This document shows, one piece after another, positions 54,066-63,902 of a stretch of DNA of 64,000 nt (position 1 is its first letter; every line of letters starts with the position of its first letter). The position numbers and the translations under genes were made by a program. Origin of the DNA: Nannochloropsis salina CCMP1776 (Eukaryota > Sar > Eustigmatophyceae > Eustigmatales > Monodopsidaceae); contig SDOX01000002.1 of the NCBI GenBank assembly GCA_004565275.1, forward strand, positions 566,884 through 630,883. The letters run 5' to 3'. The notes beneath the pieces are model-generated. The model was not told where the DNA came from. It made no database searches and was given only the letters and a program-made list of their open reading frames with translations.

Positions 54066-55513
54066 TTACTCCAAAGACGGACACATTTTCATCCACTTTT
54101 CGAGCCATGTATTGCCTTGAATGGAATGCATAATCATAATCTTATTTCTGGTCCTCTCGGGGATAATACGAGAGACGATGGTATTCCATACAAAAGAGAA
54201 TGGTTTTGGAGCACCAATAATGTACAACTTTTGCAGGCGTTCGGGATGATGCACTTTACTAAAGGAAGAAAACCCGGAAAGGATGCTTATCAGATCTTTT
54301 GTACATTGTGCCCACGTCATTCCTGAAATGTCGATAATGACCTTGTATGCATGTGACAAAAAGGTGTGAGAAAGGACAGAGTACGATCTTTTTCAGTGCA
54401 CGTCAGCAAAAATATGATGTAAGAACGCTTGCGGTAGTGGCGACTGGCATACTATGTCTACAAAAAGTGGACAACATTCGCAGATGTAAGAGATGGTCCC
54501 GACATTCCAAATGAGACGGCTAAAAAGTTCAACAAAATTCTTGACTCTACCTATCCATTCAAAATATACGCACCTTCAGTTGCCGAGGAGGAAAGCTTTC
54601 TGGATGTTCGAATAACAGGCGACAGTCTTTTTCATATTGCCATAGCTCATGCTTTATCATTTTCTCGACTGTCACCCCCTTCTCCGCAAGCACTTTTGTG
54701 TTTAAGTGCGTCAAGCGTCTGTAGACGACTGGCGAATAATTTTCACTCCTATCCTCAAACCCCAGACAGAGGCAAGGATAATGACGTATAAAAAATGCGT
54801 CTTCAATCCCCACTACATCTCTTCGCGCCATGTTCTGCAAGTCTTTCAACCTGATTTCATCCCTCCAGGCAACATCTCGCGCGAGTTGGTTTTTGGCACG
54901 TATCACGTGTCCGTCGTTTGCAACTAAAAAGCGCCAGAAGAGGGAGCATCGGGACTCGTGGTAATTAGCTTCCCAAAAACTGTTCAGTTGTGATAATAGA
55001 ACGATTGATGATAAGAACTCCTTTCGATACGGATGTTTGACTTCCAGAGAAATGGAGTTCCTCATAGATTTTTTTTAAAATTGAGTCACATTCGTATAAT
55101 GCATACAATGAGAGGGACAAGTACTAATTCAAATCCTCACATAGCTTCAATTCTATTTTGAAAAATTGAGCTGCTCATATACGATGCACGGGCTGGTTGA
55201 TTCACTTCTCAACAGTGAGATCCAGACGCTCTGCCGATCACCTTCGCACAAGTGAGATGTGGTGAACTAGAGGTGGGAATACCTCCACTTACCTGCGAGG
55301 TAGTATGACATTTGCGCTATCTAAGACGCGTTGAAATTCAGCCATGAGCTGAAGCTCTTCAGGAAGGGGTTGGCGGCCTCCTACGTAGGAGGGTACAACA
55401 TCAATGCTCTGCGTCGCATCCACCAAAGCCGATTGTTGGTCTGCCTGTCGACCCCTCACTCGAAAATTTTCCTGATTGTGTTGACACTGTGGAATATCTC
55501 GTTGTCGCTCCAT
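54066..55513 (-). CDS. SEC14-like CRAL-TRIO lipid-transfer protein (at least three exons)
   Basis: Exons are 55513-55293, 55060-54574 and 54341-54066; both introns are 232 bp and GT-AG. Phases agree, giving 327 residues if translation stops at 54066. CRAL-TRIO N-terminal helices appear as RFLVANDGHVIRAKNQLARD with AWRDEIRLKDL. The lipid-binding domain follows: YSPVVYRRLTHL, GVTVEKMIKHELWQYEKDCR, then across junction 2 PPRQLK/VIIDISGMTW, and HHPERLQKLYIIGAPKPFSF with WNTIVSRII. Such proteins exchange phosphatidylinositol and other lipids between membranes. The usual C-terminal GG-containing loop (L..EYGG) is missing. The last codons (TTGGA|GTAACT) also read as a splice donor, so one more exon is likely. 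Confidence 0.82.
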
Positions 55514-56087
55514 ACGTGTCGCGAAATCTAGAGACCGCTTCCTCTAATCCTTACAACGGCGAGAAATCTACCATCCCTGATGTTATTTGGTCCTGAGCGT
55601 AGCGCGATTTCAATGAGTGACAAAGGATAAGATAGCATCAAAAGAGCGCAGATTGCTCGTCCGACCATTCTATCAACGCACGATTAGAAGATAGTCCACG
55701 CCTCAAAGTTTGTAGCTAGCTTGCTGACAACTTTTAGACGCCCGACAAACCTCCTGATCAGCTCCCTCCCGCCTTCCAGCAGCGAGTGTTCCGCGCGCTT
55801 CTGGCACGTACTTCAGTGAGGAAACCTTCTAGGAGAAAGGCGTTTCAACGCACAAACTTCAGTAAAGCGCATCAATATGCATCAATGTCTTGATTTCGCT
55901 TGCGAGGCCCTTCATGCACCTCGACTAGGAAAGTGGACAAAGGTTCGGAGCTTCTTGTTGGAAGAACAAAGGGGCGGGAAAGGATCATGAGTGAAGGAAC
56001 CATGTTTGACAAACGTACTGGTCGAAGCAGTCACATCACTCCCCACATCTACAAAGGCTAGGGAAAGTGCACTCTTATCGCAAAGAA
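55514..56087. other. Divergent intergenic region SEC14-like / SLBP
   Basis: It contains both promoters. No gene or RNA is recognised. Confidence 0.5.
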
Positions 56088-57059
56088 ATGGACAGCTTTC
56101 GGCAGGTATGTAAAGGACAGGAAGACTGGTCCTCGGACACGTTACCTTGCTTTATTTTCTCTAATCCTTTTTCCTCGTCTTCATTAAAGCGCCCCACGAG
56201 CAAGAGATTTCGTCATGAGGCTGATGATTGCCGTTCAACGAAGACCAAGCCACGCCTACCCAGTTGCTTAATAGGGACAACCCCTGAGGTCAACAGTACA
56301 GCCTTGAGAGACCGTAGAAATACCATAACACCACAGGCGGGAGTGTCAGGACAAGGCGAGGCGGAGACTGACCCTCATCGATTGCGGCAGCGACAGAAAC
56401 AGATCGACTATGGCAAGAATACCTTGGGATACGACCGTTATAAGGAGATAATTCCAAAGGAATTCCGACGACGTACAGATCCAAGAACACCGGACATTCA
56501 TGCCCGAATCAGTACCAAGCGTTTCAATGGCCTGGTGCGTGCATGGCGGCGGCGCCTGCACGACTTTGATCCGCATGGCACAAGTTTTGTTCCATCTATG
56601 CCATCTTCATCTGCAGCATCGCCTTCAGCCGTGGTATCCGACGTACTCATAGGAGGGAATTCTCCCGAACGAGCTCCCTTTGGCGAGACGCAAAGTCCCC
56701 TCTCAGAACAAACCAGCGAACAGAAAGGCTTGGCTCCCACTCATGCCAGCAATGGCGAGGAAGACGACGACATTAATACGCAGCAGGGGGGACCTGGGAG
56801 TCCGGGGGTAAAAGACAATGACAAGAGATCACGGGCGATTCGTTGTAGCAAAGATGGCAGTTTAGCCACGGTTGAATTTACTTCAGGACTGCGTGAAGAC
56901 GCAGTGGAGGGAGAAGATATGCTGCAGAGCATTGAAGAAACGAATTGGTTTCATGACGAAAGGGGCGCAAATGAGCGCTACGCCGGCACATACCGAGACA
57001 CGGGCATGCTGCCAGGTGACCCGCCCTTCGCCTGCTACAGCGATGATGATCTTCTGTAA
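56088..57059 (+). CDS. SLBP: Histone RNA stem-loop-binding protein
   Basis: I choose the ATG at 56088 (MDSFRQ). The RNA-binding and processing domain lies at about 56376-56568. It reads RQRQKQIDYGKNTLGYDRY, KEIIPKEFRRRTDPRTPDIH, then RRRLHDFDP, matching the signature Q-K-Q-I-x-Y-G-K-N-T and R-T-P. SLBP binds the 3' stem-loop of replication-dependent histone mRNAs and controls their processing and translation. The C-terminal half is acidic and disordered. Immediately after CAG at 56105 a strong donor (GTATGT) and a pyrimidine-rich acceptor (TCATTAAAG, ending 56189) define an 84-bp intron that is a multiple of three and free of stops. The spliced form (295 residues) and the retained form (323) are both possible; I favour splicing. 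Confidence 0.93.
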   Translation: MDSFRQVCKGQEDWSSDTLPCFIFSNPFSSSSLKRPTSKRFRHEADDCRSTKTKPRLPSCLIGTTPEVNSTALRDRRNTITPQAGVSGQGEAETDPHRLRQRQKQIDYGKNTLGYDRYKEIIPKEFRRRTDPRTPDIHARISTKRFNGLVRAWRRRLHDFDPHGTSFVPSMPSSSAASPSAVVSDVLIGGNSPERAPFGETQSPLSEQTSEQKGLAPTHASNGEEDDDINTQQGGPGSPGVKDNDKRSRAIRCSKDGSLATVEFTSGLREDAVEGEDMLQSIEETNWFHDERGANERYAGTYRDTGMLPGDPPFACYSDDDLL

Positions 57060-57309
57060 GGAAGAAGTGGAGCAAAAAAGAGTGGTGTTTTCAGTGGATC
57101 GGATCTAAGGAGCTCAGAGAGTTTGATGAGTAAATCCAGTTTTCTCGGTGTTCTAGAAACATGAGATCTGGGGCGACAAGAGCTGAAGTTAATCATGGCC
57201 GCAAAGTAGATAACAACCATTACCTGAATTTCTTGCATGAGTTTAGCGGCGCAAATCGTACTTGAATATGGGACGTAAGATATTAATCAGAAGAAGATGG
57301 ACGAAAGCA

Positions 57310-58682
57310 TCATGTTGACTGTTGGAACGGCGCCATACTTTTCGTCGGAGACTTCTGCTCTTCGAAGAAATCCGCGAGCAGGATTTCGGCTGCGGATCGG
57401 GGGGTCAGGGTCCCTTTCCCCAACTCTTTTTCCATCCGCTCCACACCGGCTTTTATTTTCGAGGATTCCCTCGCTCGTCGCACGAGAATGTCCTCTAAAC
57501 TATTCCAGACCCAATATTTATCCTGATTCTGTCGCTTTAAGCGGAGATATCCGGACCGCCTGAAAACGTCACTACATGAACACACCTGCTCCCATACGTC
57601 TGCGATGCGATGACGCTCCAAAGCCGAGCATAGGGTCACACTCGGCATCCAAGCGTCCCACTTGCGCCGCTGAAAGCAAAGAGCGTGCTGATACGCTGCA
57701 GCTGTGTGCTGAGCAGCCGTGAGAAGATGGCCGTCCGCTTTGTTAACGACTATGACGTCCGCAACCTCCATGATTCCCTTCTTCACGCCCTGCAATTCGT
57801 CCCCGCCCGCAGGAGGAACAAGGAGAAGAAGCATGTCCGATGCCTGGTCGATTATAGTTTCGGATTGGCCGAGCCCCACGCTCTCAATGAAAACTATGTC
57901 AAAAGATGCGGCTTGACAAAGCAGGACTACATCATTCGTGTAGCGCGCCACGCCACCCAGAACTCCACTGGTTGGGCAAGCACGCACAAATGCCTTCGGG
58001 TCTTTCGCCAACTCGTACATACGAGTTTTATCTCCCAGAATGGAACCCCCGCTGCGGCTTGATGACGGATCCACTGCGATGACAGCGACACGCTGTAAAT
58101 GGTTGCGAGAGCATCAGACAAAGAGCCGTCAGGTCACAAACTCACAACCACTAAGTGGTAGGACAGCAGACGCGTGGTCTCTTCTAGTTCGCTGTAACCA
58201 GCACGTACCAATTTCTTACTATCCGTCAGGTATTTGCCTAGGGCCTCTATAAAAGTCGATTTCCCAGCACCTGGCGGCCCAGCAATCCCGACTCGCAAGG
58301 GCCGAACACTTTCAGACGTGCCGACTCTGCCCTCATCAGCGACACAGGCTGCGTTGCTCGTGGAATTCCCCGGTTTGAGTCGTCCCTTTTCTCGGACTCG
58401 ACGGCTCCGCTCGTAAACAACGTGGTCCAACAATGCCTCAGCATCGAGTCGATGACTCTCCTTGGTGGACTCTATCAAAGTAATCGCTCTACTTAAAGCT
58501 AACCGATTTCCTCGAAGGATACCCTCGGCGAGTTGACGAGTTTCGGGGGTCATGGAGCAGGTAGAAAAGCGGACAGAACACTCAACAGTCGCGCTTCTGA
58601 TTGGTGTCAATGGCTTAGTCAAAGGCCGAGCATATATTTTTTTCATCCACAAGAAGATCGGCCGCATAGTCGAATAATGCAT
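57310..58682 (-). CDS. MMAA: MMAA/MeaB GTPase, chaperone of methylmalonyl-CoA mutase (two exons)
   Basis: Exon 1 is 58682-58209 and exon 2 is 58092-57310 (116-bp intron, donor GTACGT, acceptor TTTACAG, phase 0), giving 418 residues. G3E-type GTPase motifs are P-loop GIAGPPGAGKST (132-143), VIAVDPSSSRSGGSILGDKT across the switch I/base-plate region, and VVNKADG for guanine recognition. The block that is usually ETVGVGQSE reads ESVGLGQSE. The first 45 or so residues are basic and Ser/Thr-rich, fitting a mitochondrial presequence. MMAA/MeaB protects and reloads B12-dependent methylmalonyl-CoA mutase, implying a propionyl-CoA catabolic route in this organism. Length equals the family norm. Confidence 0.93.
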
Positions 58683-59337
58683 TTGCGAAAAGGTGCTATG
58701 TCTCGTTTCTCAGTAGTTATCGCACTCGCTGGGGCGGGAGGTTCGCATGCTTAACTTCTTTTAAACTGAATAGTGTCAAACGATCATATCCTGTCGAGTT
58801 TGCGATGAAAGAGGGAGAGGATTATTTTATGTCGCGTGTGCGAGGGGCCGCTCTGTCGGGCCCTCCCGGTGCATGAGCTAACGAGAATAATACTAGTAGG
58901 GAAGGACATAGGAAAGCCCCGAATTCCCCCACAAGCTTTTGTTGTGCAATCGTAACCGCGGTGCGTTGACCAGACGGTAAAATATCAAATGAGCGACATC
59001 CAGCTGCCCACTGCTTTCATGGTTGCGTTTCCCGTTCTCTCATTACAGACGCACGGAGAGAAAAGCATATGTGCGCCGAAAGCTGTGCAGGGGGGGCAGC
59101 GAGGGGCGGTATCATTCTCATGCGGAGGCTCGCCGGGAGGGTGGCGGAACGCGTGATGGTGATCAGGCGGGAGTCCCGCGAGCACTCGATCTGCCTCATC
59201 CATCGCAATTGTCTCTCAATACCACAGCAGAAGTGTGACTACAGCTGATATGCCTGGAGAACATTGTGCCGTGGACTAGTGTAAATATCCGAAGCTGTGG
59301 AGAAGGAGGCTGCACCACCGAGACGACTTCTGGCACA
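58683..59337. other. Divergent intergenic region MMAA / glycosyltransferase-like
   Basis: It contains both promoters. It is GC-rich near 59080-59180 with spurious frames on both strands. Upstream exons of the plus gene cannot be excluded. Confidence 0.45.
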
Positions 59338-60840
59338 ATGACAGGATCAGTCACGCCGCTCTGGTACGGAAATCACTGTCAGCGTGCAATGCCTTGTATG
59401 GGAATTCTGTTTGCCTTGCTATACATTGGCTTTTTATTAAGACATGGGGATTGGATGTCGAAGTGGGATGTGGTGAAGGCAGGCCCCTCACAACGGGATT
59501 TGTTCGTCCTCAATTCAAGAAACCTATTCGCTTGGTGGCAACACAATGACTCGGCTTTCACAATGGAAAATGGCTACTCAAAAGAAGGCCATTGGGAATC
59601 AGAATCTTTGCCGTTCGGGGAAAAAACTCTGGTTATTTACAGCGTACATAATGATCCATCGCATGACACGACATCCTACGAGAATCTGGACTTCTTTTTG
59701 AGGGTGGGCGTTGATCAAGAATCAGAACGCCTTGTGGATTACCTTTTTCTAGTTCCATCAGCAATCTTTCACACATTTAACCTCACTAGCGGTCGAAAGG
59801 GAGACGACATGCCAATGTTTCCCTCTGCTGATCACGTTCGCGTGATAGAACGACCACACGACTGTCTAGGGACCAGCGGCCTCCGCAGTTTGATCACCGA
59901 CAACGATTGGAAGGGCGGCATCAAACATGGCGCAAGAATTTCAAGTATACCATTGAACATGAATGCTCTTCTGAGCCATTATTCTCACTTTATTCTTCTA
60001 GACTCGACAGTGCGGGGTCCTTTCCTACCGCGGTATGTGCATCAGGCGCGCTCAGGAGGGAGTCGATGGGACTCTCCTCAAGCAGTCAAGTCGTGGGTAA
60101 GTGTACTCACAGACCGGGTGGGGCCTGAGGTCAAACTTGTCGGTCGAAGTGTCAGCTGTGAGCCCGAGCTGCACGTGCAGGCCCCCGTCTGGGCGACAGA
60201 CCGCCAAGGTCTCAGGCTACTCCTGAAAAATGGCGTTTTAGATTGCGCCATGGAGGAAGCCAGTGCCCGAGAGCGGCACGAGCTGGGTGCCACTCGGGCG
60301 GTCTTAAACGCAGGCTACCATGTGGATTGTCTCATGCTTCGCTATCAGGGAATCAACCTTGCACGCCTCAGGGAGTACGGTCTGCCATGTACTGGCCGGG
60401 ACAATCCCAGTTCTCCCTTACTTAACGACGGGCTACCTGTCAATCCTCTAGAGGTTATTTTCGTCTTGGCCAATCGTCACTTTCTCGCATCGGATGCCCT
60501 TGTGCGCCGCTACACTGATTACTTCCTAGGGCGTGTGGACCTCGAAGACAATCAGGCTACGACGTTACGTGGTCAAGCAGCCTTGGAGGCCCGTCGCCAA
60601 CGCTTAGCAGGCATGGTAGCCAGCTGCGGAGCCACATTGGACCGCAAACACTTGGCAACCAGATGTCCTGGCTGTGTATCGGGGAAGTCGCTCGAGGTGG
60701 ATCAGGAGATTTTTATCAAAAACCATGTCATGAAGGGTTACGATTTCCAGTTTTCTGTCCCGACAGCAATCGCGAATCATCCTCCGCAAGCATTTTGCGA
60801 GGCATTTGCTCGCTATCAGGCACCCGACTTGACCCCTTAA
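59338..60840 (+). CDS. Type II membrane glycosyltransferase-like protein
   Basis: The first in-frame ATG is at 59338 (500 residues); 24 further non-ATG codons are open upstream. One membrane anchor lies near residues 17-33 (MPCMGILFALLYIGFLL), followed by a lumenal domain. Recognisable patterns are a strand with YSVHNDPS, the DYLFLVPSA.F block, HYSHFILLDSTVRGPFLPRY, VKLVGRSVSCEPELHVQAPV and ATDRQGLRLLL. Similar blocks (N/D-SSVRGPF, H-VQ-S, TDR-GL) occur in uncharacterised plant, algal and bacterial glycosyltransferase-like proteins. There is no classical DxD motif that I can point to with confidence. Golgi localisation is inferred from topology. Confidence 0.7.
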   Translation: MTGSVTPLWYGNHCQRAMPCMGILFALLYIGFLLRHGDWMSKWDVVKAGPSQRDLFVLNSRNLFAWWQHNDSAFTMENGYSKEGHWESESLPFGEKTLVIYSVHNDPSHDTTSYENLDFFLRVGVDQESERLVDYLFLVPSAIFHTFNLTSGRKGDDMPMFPSADHVRVIERPHDCLGTSGLRSLITDNDWKGGIKHGARISSIPLNMNALLSHYSHFILLDSTVRGPFLPRYVHQARSGGSRWDSPQAVKSWVSVLTDRVGPEVKLVGRSVSCEPELHVQAPVWATDRQGLRLLLKNGVLDCAMEEASARERHELGATRAVLNAGYHVDCLMLRYQGINLARLREYGLPCTGRDNPSSPLLNDGLPVNPLEVIFVLANRHFLASDALVRRYTDYFLGRVDLEDNQATTLRGQAALEARRQRLAGMVASCGATLDRKHLATRCPGCVSGKSLEVDQEIFIKNHVMKGYDFQFSVPTAIANHPPQAFCEAFARYQAPDLTP

Positions 60841-61056
60841 ATGCACAAAAAGTTCGAAGCTATCTTGGATGTCACGAAAGATGTGTTCGGCTTCAGGTCA
60901 GGAGGTGGAATGTTGGAGGTCTCAGTATTTGAGTAAAAAAACTTATGGAAACGCCCTGATTGCTTAAGCAAATGAGCCATATGCTAGTTATTATGTACAC
61001 AACGACAGAAAAGTGCTGAGACAAAAATGTCAAGCGCTTCGAAAGTATTACCAGTT
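60841..61056. other. Convergent 3' flanks
   Basis: 216-bp spacer between the glycosyltransferase-like gene (+) and the AP/COP subunit gene (-). Nothing is encoded. Confidence 0.4.
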
Positions 61057-61745
61057 TTACGGGATTGACCTTCCCTTTGCCAATCTGTCAATTACGTCGA
61101 CGTTCATCGTCGCTACAATGCCGTGTGAGATAAGTTGATCCAAATAAATGGAGAACCTTACATAAGCCCCCCCTTCCTTATGAACAAAGTCCATTTCGGC
61201 ACTACCTCTGGTGGCTTTCTTTTTCTTTTTCCCCCAGCAAGCGAAGGAGAAGAGGTCAGAAATTGTTTCAAGTAGTCCTGTGACTTGACAAATACGATAT
61301 AGAGTATGCAGATGCGTAAGATGGGATGCATGTAAGTGAGCACCAAGCAAAATGCATGAATAGAAACAAAACGCATAGAAGTCATCACATAAATTGGATG
61401 AGATGTGACCATGTAATGGCTCACAAGCCATAATTGAAATGGGTGAAGGCGAAGTTCATCTCCCGTCCGATCGCGGTGCAACTCACGGATCGTCTCGTTG
61501 CACTCGTCCGTGCCAGCAACGATCATCACAACGTCATGAAAGCGCAGGTATACGACAGTGACTTCACCGTCACGGAAAAATTGTGGCAAAGAGGCCACTT
61601 GCCAATTTTGCCGTGTTCTTCGGTACAGAGCTCGTTCCCATTGAAGTCGACCACTGTTGTGCCCCATGGCCTGAGAAGATGGAAACACCTTGCCATATAG
61701 AACAATGAACTCTGCATTTACAATGTAGACCGAGTGCAAGGGCAT
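61057..61745 (-). CDS. Small subunit of the AP-sigma / zeta-COP (longin-like) family (two exons)
   Basis: Exon 1 is 61745-61487 and exon 2 is 61283-61057 (203-bp intron GTGAGT...GTCAAG), giving 161 residues; an acceptor six bases further would remove two residues. The N-terminal strands (VYIVNAEFIVLYGKVF), helix RLQWERALYRRTRQNW, GEVTVVYLRFHDVVMIVAGT and NETI, then a helix LLETISDLF, are the longin-type alpha/beta order of adaptor sigma and coatomer zeta chains. The C-terminal FSIYLDQLISHGIVATMN resembles the family's L-D-E-x-x-x-x-G-I block. A Lys-rich insert (WGKKKKKATRG) is unusual. Which complex (COPI, AP-1 to AP-5, TSET) it serves cannot be told. Confidence 0.7.
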
Positions 61746-62133
61746 ACGCTGTGAATCAAGAGCGAAGTGATGGGGGGGGAATGAAAGAGTATGAAGGTGA
61801 GAAATTGACATGAAATCGAAGCGATAGCACATCAATCCCTCTAATAGAGCGCTGAGAAGGCTTCATTATTTCAATTCATGATGCCGCTAGATGAGTTTTG
61901 GCTCAAACATACCAAAATGACACTCTGAAATCTTGTCTTGTCTTCCAGACGCCTAGACCGCTACTTATCAATCCATGTTCATATACATGTGTCTTTTTTA
62001 CACGAGTTCGTCAAGCCCCATTATACAACTGTACACGTCCCATCATGTCTTGCTCCCTGCCTAAGAAGTTTTGGAACAACTAGTGCAATTCTAATCAGAA
62101 ATGCCGAGGCTGCACGTATCGTTTTAATTCCTG
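61746..62133. other. Spacer between two minus-strand genes
   Basis: It contains the 5' flank of the AP/COP subunit gene and the 3' flank of the transporter gene. No gene is supported. Confidence 0.45.
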
Positions 62134-63902
62134 TTATTCCCGGCTAAAATTCTGATTTGCCAACACGTAAATTCCTTGTCCAATTATCCACGCGAAACTG
62201 CCAATAAAGGTCGCTAAAAACAAGACACCTGCACACTTATTGGCCCCAGCGCGGTCACGCATCTTATTTTCTTGCTCACGATCAATTGGGAGAAGGAACA
62301 AGAGCATCAGGGGCGCAGGAGAGACACACGATGTGAGCACAGTAAGCCGCCACAATCCACGAAGGTCGCCTCGCCTCAAGGCGCTGTTGCTCACATCCCA
62401 TATTAGTGACAAAAGGGACCCCAGCGAATTGCCCACAATAAGAGCCAGGTTGGAAAAGGTCGTAAGCATAGAATACGTCGCTCCCTCACTCCCGCCGGGG
62501 CAGAGTTTCATGTACACGATAGTTAAGGGAAGGAACTGCATACCTTATCATGTATTGGGAAAGTCGAGAGAATTCTTAGAGGCGCCATGATAGCAAGATG
62601 CAGCAAATCAAAAATATTTCAATCACGATGTACAAGCAGGTCGAGACCGCTGCGTAAGGAAAGCGTAGAGACGAGAGAACGTCCAAAATGCGACAAGAGC
62701 CAAAAATACCCACCACTTATGAAGGCACTCATCACGTCATCGCCAAGGGAGAACAGAAAATTGGAGATACCAAGGTACTCGTTGATGTGAAATATAAGTA
62801 AAAGCTGCAGCACGCTTAGCACCGCCAGCAGGCACGTAGAAAAGATGTACACTGAGCGCCAGCTGGAACGAAGGAAATACCGCTTGTAAATGAGTATCCC
62901 TACGAAAGTCATGAGCCGACCTCCGAAAGATAGAGCTCCTAACATCACCGGCGTGAAATCCAGAGTCAGCTGAAGGAAAGAGTTCCAGGATACATTCGGC
63001 ACTGTGAGTGGTCAGGCATGGTGATAAATGCGTGACTAAGGCTTGAGCATTTACCTTATTCTTGCCTTCAAGGCCAAAATCTTCAAGCCAGTACCTCACT
63101 GCCACCAGTTTCGCTTACCTTGAAAAAGATTGTATATAAATATGAAAGCCATTGGTTGGAACACGACGCGAAGGGTTACTGTTTCCCATATCTGCTGCAG
63201 TTGATGCGACACGGACGGGCGATCATCTATGCCTAAGCCGCCGGCAGCCATTCCAGTGAGTGAACGGTGCATATCCTTGAGAAAGCTTATCGAAGGCAGT
63301 AGCACAAGTAAGGGTGCCAATCCCGTAAGACACATGATCTTTTCAAAAGACAGACTGTAGGTCCAGGTTTCATTGTAAACTACACTGCCGAGTACTGAAC
63401 CAAGCACCGCAAATCCGAAACGCACAGTGTAAACCAGGCTTTGGAGGTGCCCATGGTCATCCTCATCCTCATTCGTACTTCTCTCCACAATCATCGCGTC
63501 AGAGATCGTGTCGCACATTACCATTCCCATTGTGGAAATGCAAAGCCCAATACCAAGCGTGGGCGCTGAGGGCGTATCCAGCAAGCCCAGGTAAACCAGA
63601 CTGCTGCCCCAAAGAAGGACGCCGAATAGAATATACGGTCTGCGGCGCTCTCCACACAAGGGCATTGCGTCCGATGTGAACCCCAAAAAAAATTTGAACG
63701 CCCAGGGGAGAGACGTGCAAATCATCACTTGGTTTTGTATCACAGGATGTGCGTTAAGTGAGCGCACCAAATAGACCGCCAGTGGAGTCGAAAGGAAGCT
63801 GGGAACAAACCCTACAAGGGCATACACTAAGCACAGACCAATATTATGCGCCTGGATTTCGAAAAAAATTGTGAGGATGGGTCTTATGTAAGTTGGTGTC
63901 AT
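62134..63902 (-). CDS. Folate-biopterin transporter family (FBT/BT1) membrane protein (three exons)
   Basis: Exons are 63902-63119, 63001-62714 and 62543-62134, summing to 1482 nt (493 residues). The introns are 117 and 170 bp with donors GTAAGC and GTGGGT and acceptors CTCACAG and GATAAG. Junctions read YNLFQ/VPNVSWNS and AFISG/MQFLPLTIV. About twelve membrane helices follow the major-facilitator pattern of BT1 proteins, with marks such as LPWAFKFFLGFTSDAMPLCG (the K-x-x-x-G-x-x-S-D motif), MCDTISDAMIVE and LCPGGSEGATYSML. Family members carry folates and pterins in kinetoplastids, apicomplexa, cyanobacteria and plastids. Here no plastid presequence is visible. The start is the ATG at 63902, close to the window edge. 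Confidence 0.9.

Noticed and set aside
53786-54133. Plus-strand frame of 115 residues
   Set aside because: It overlaps the 3' part of the SEC14-like gene on the opposite strand and has no family features.
58140-58208. Alternative donor GTGAGT at 58145 for MMAA exon 1
   Set aside because: It would add about 21 residues between the P-loop region and the conserved DPSS block. The donor GTACGT at 58208 gives the family-normal spacing.
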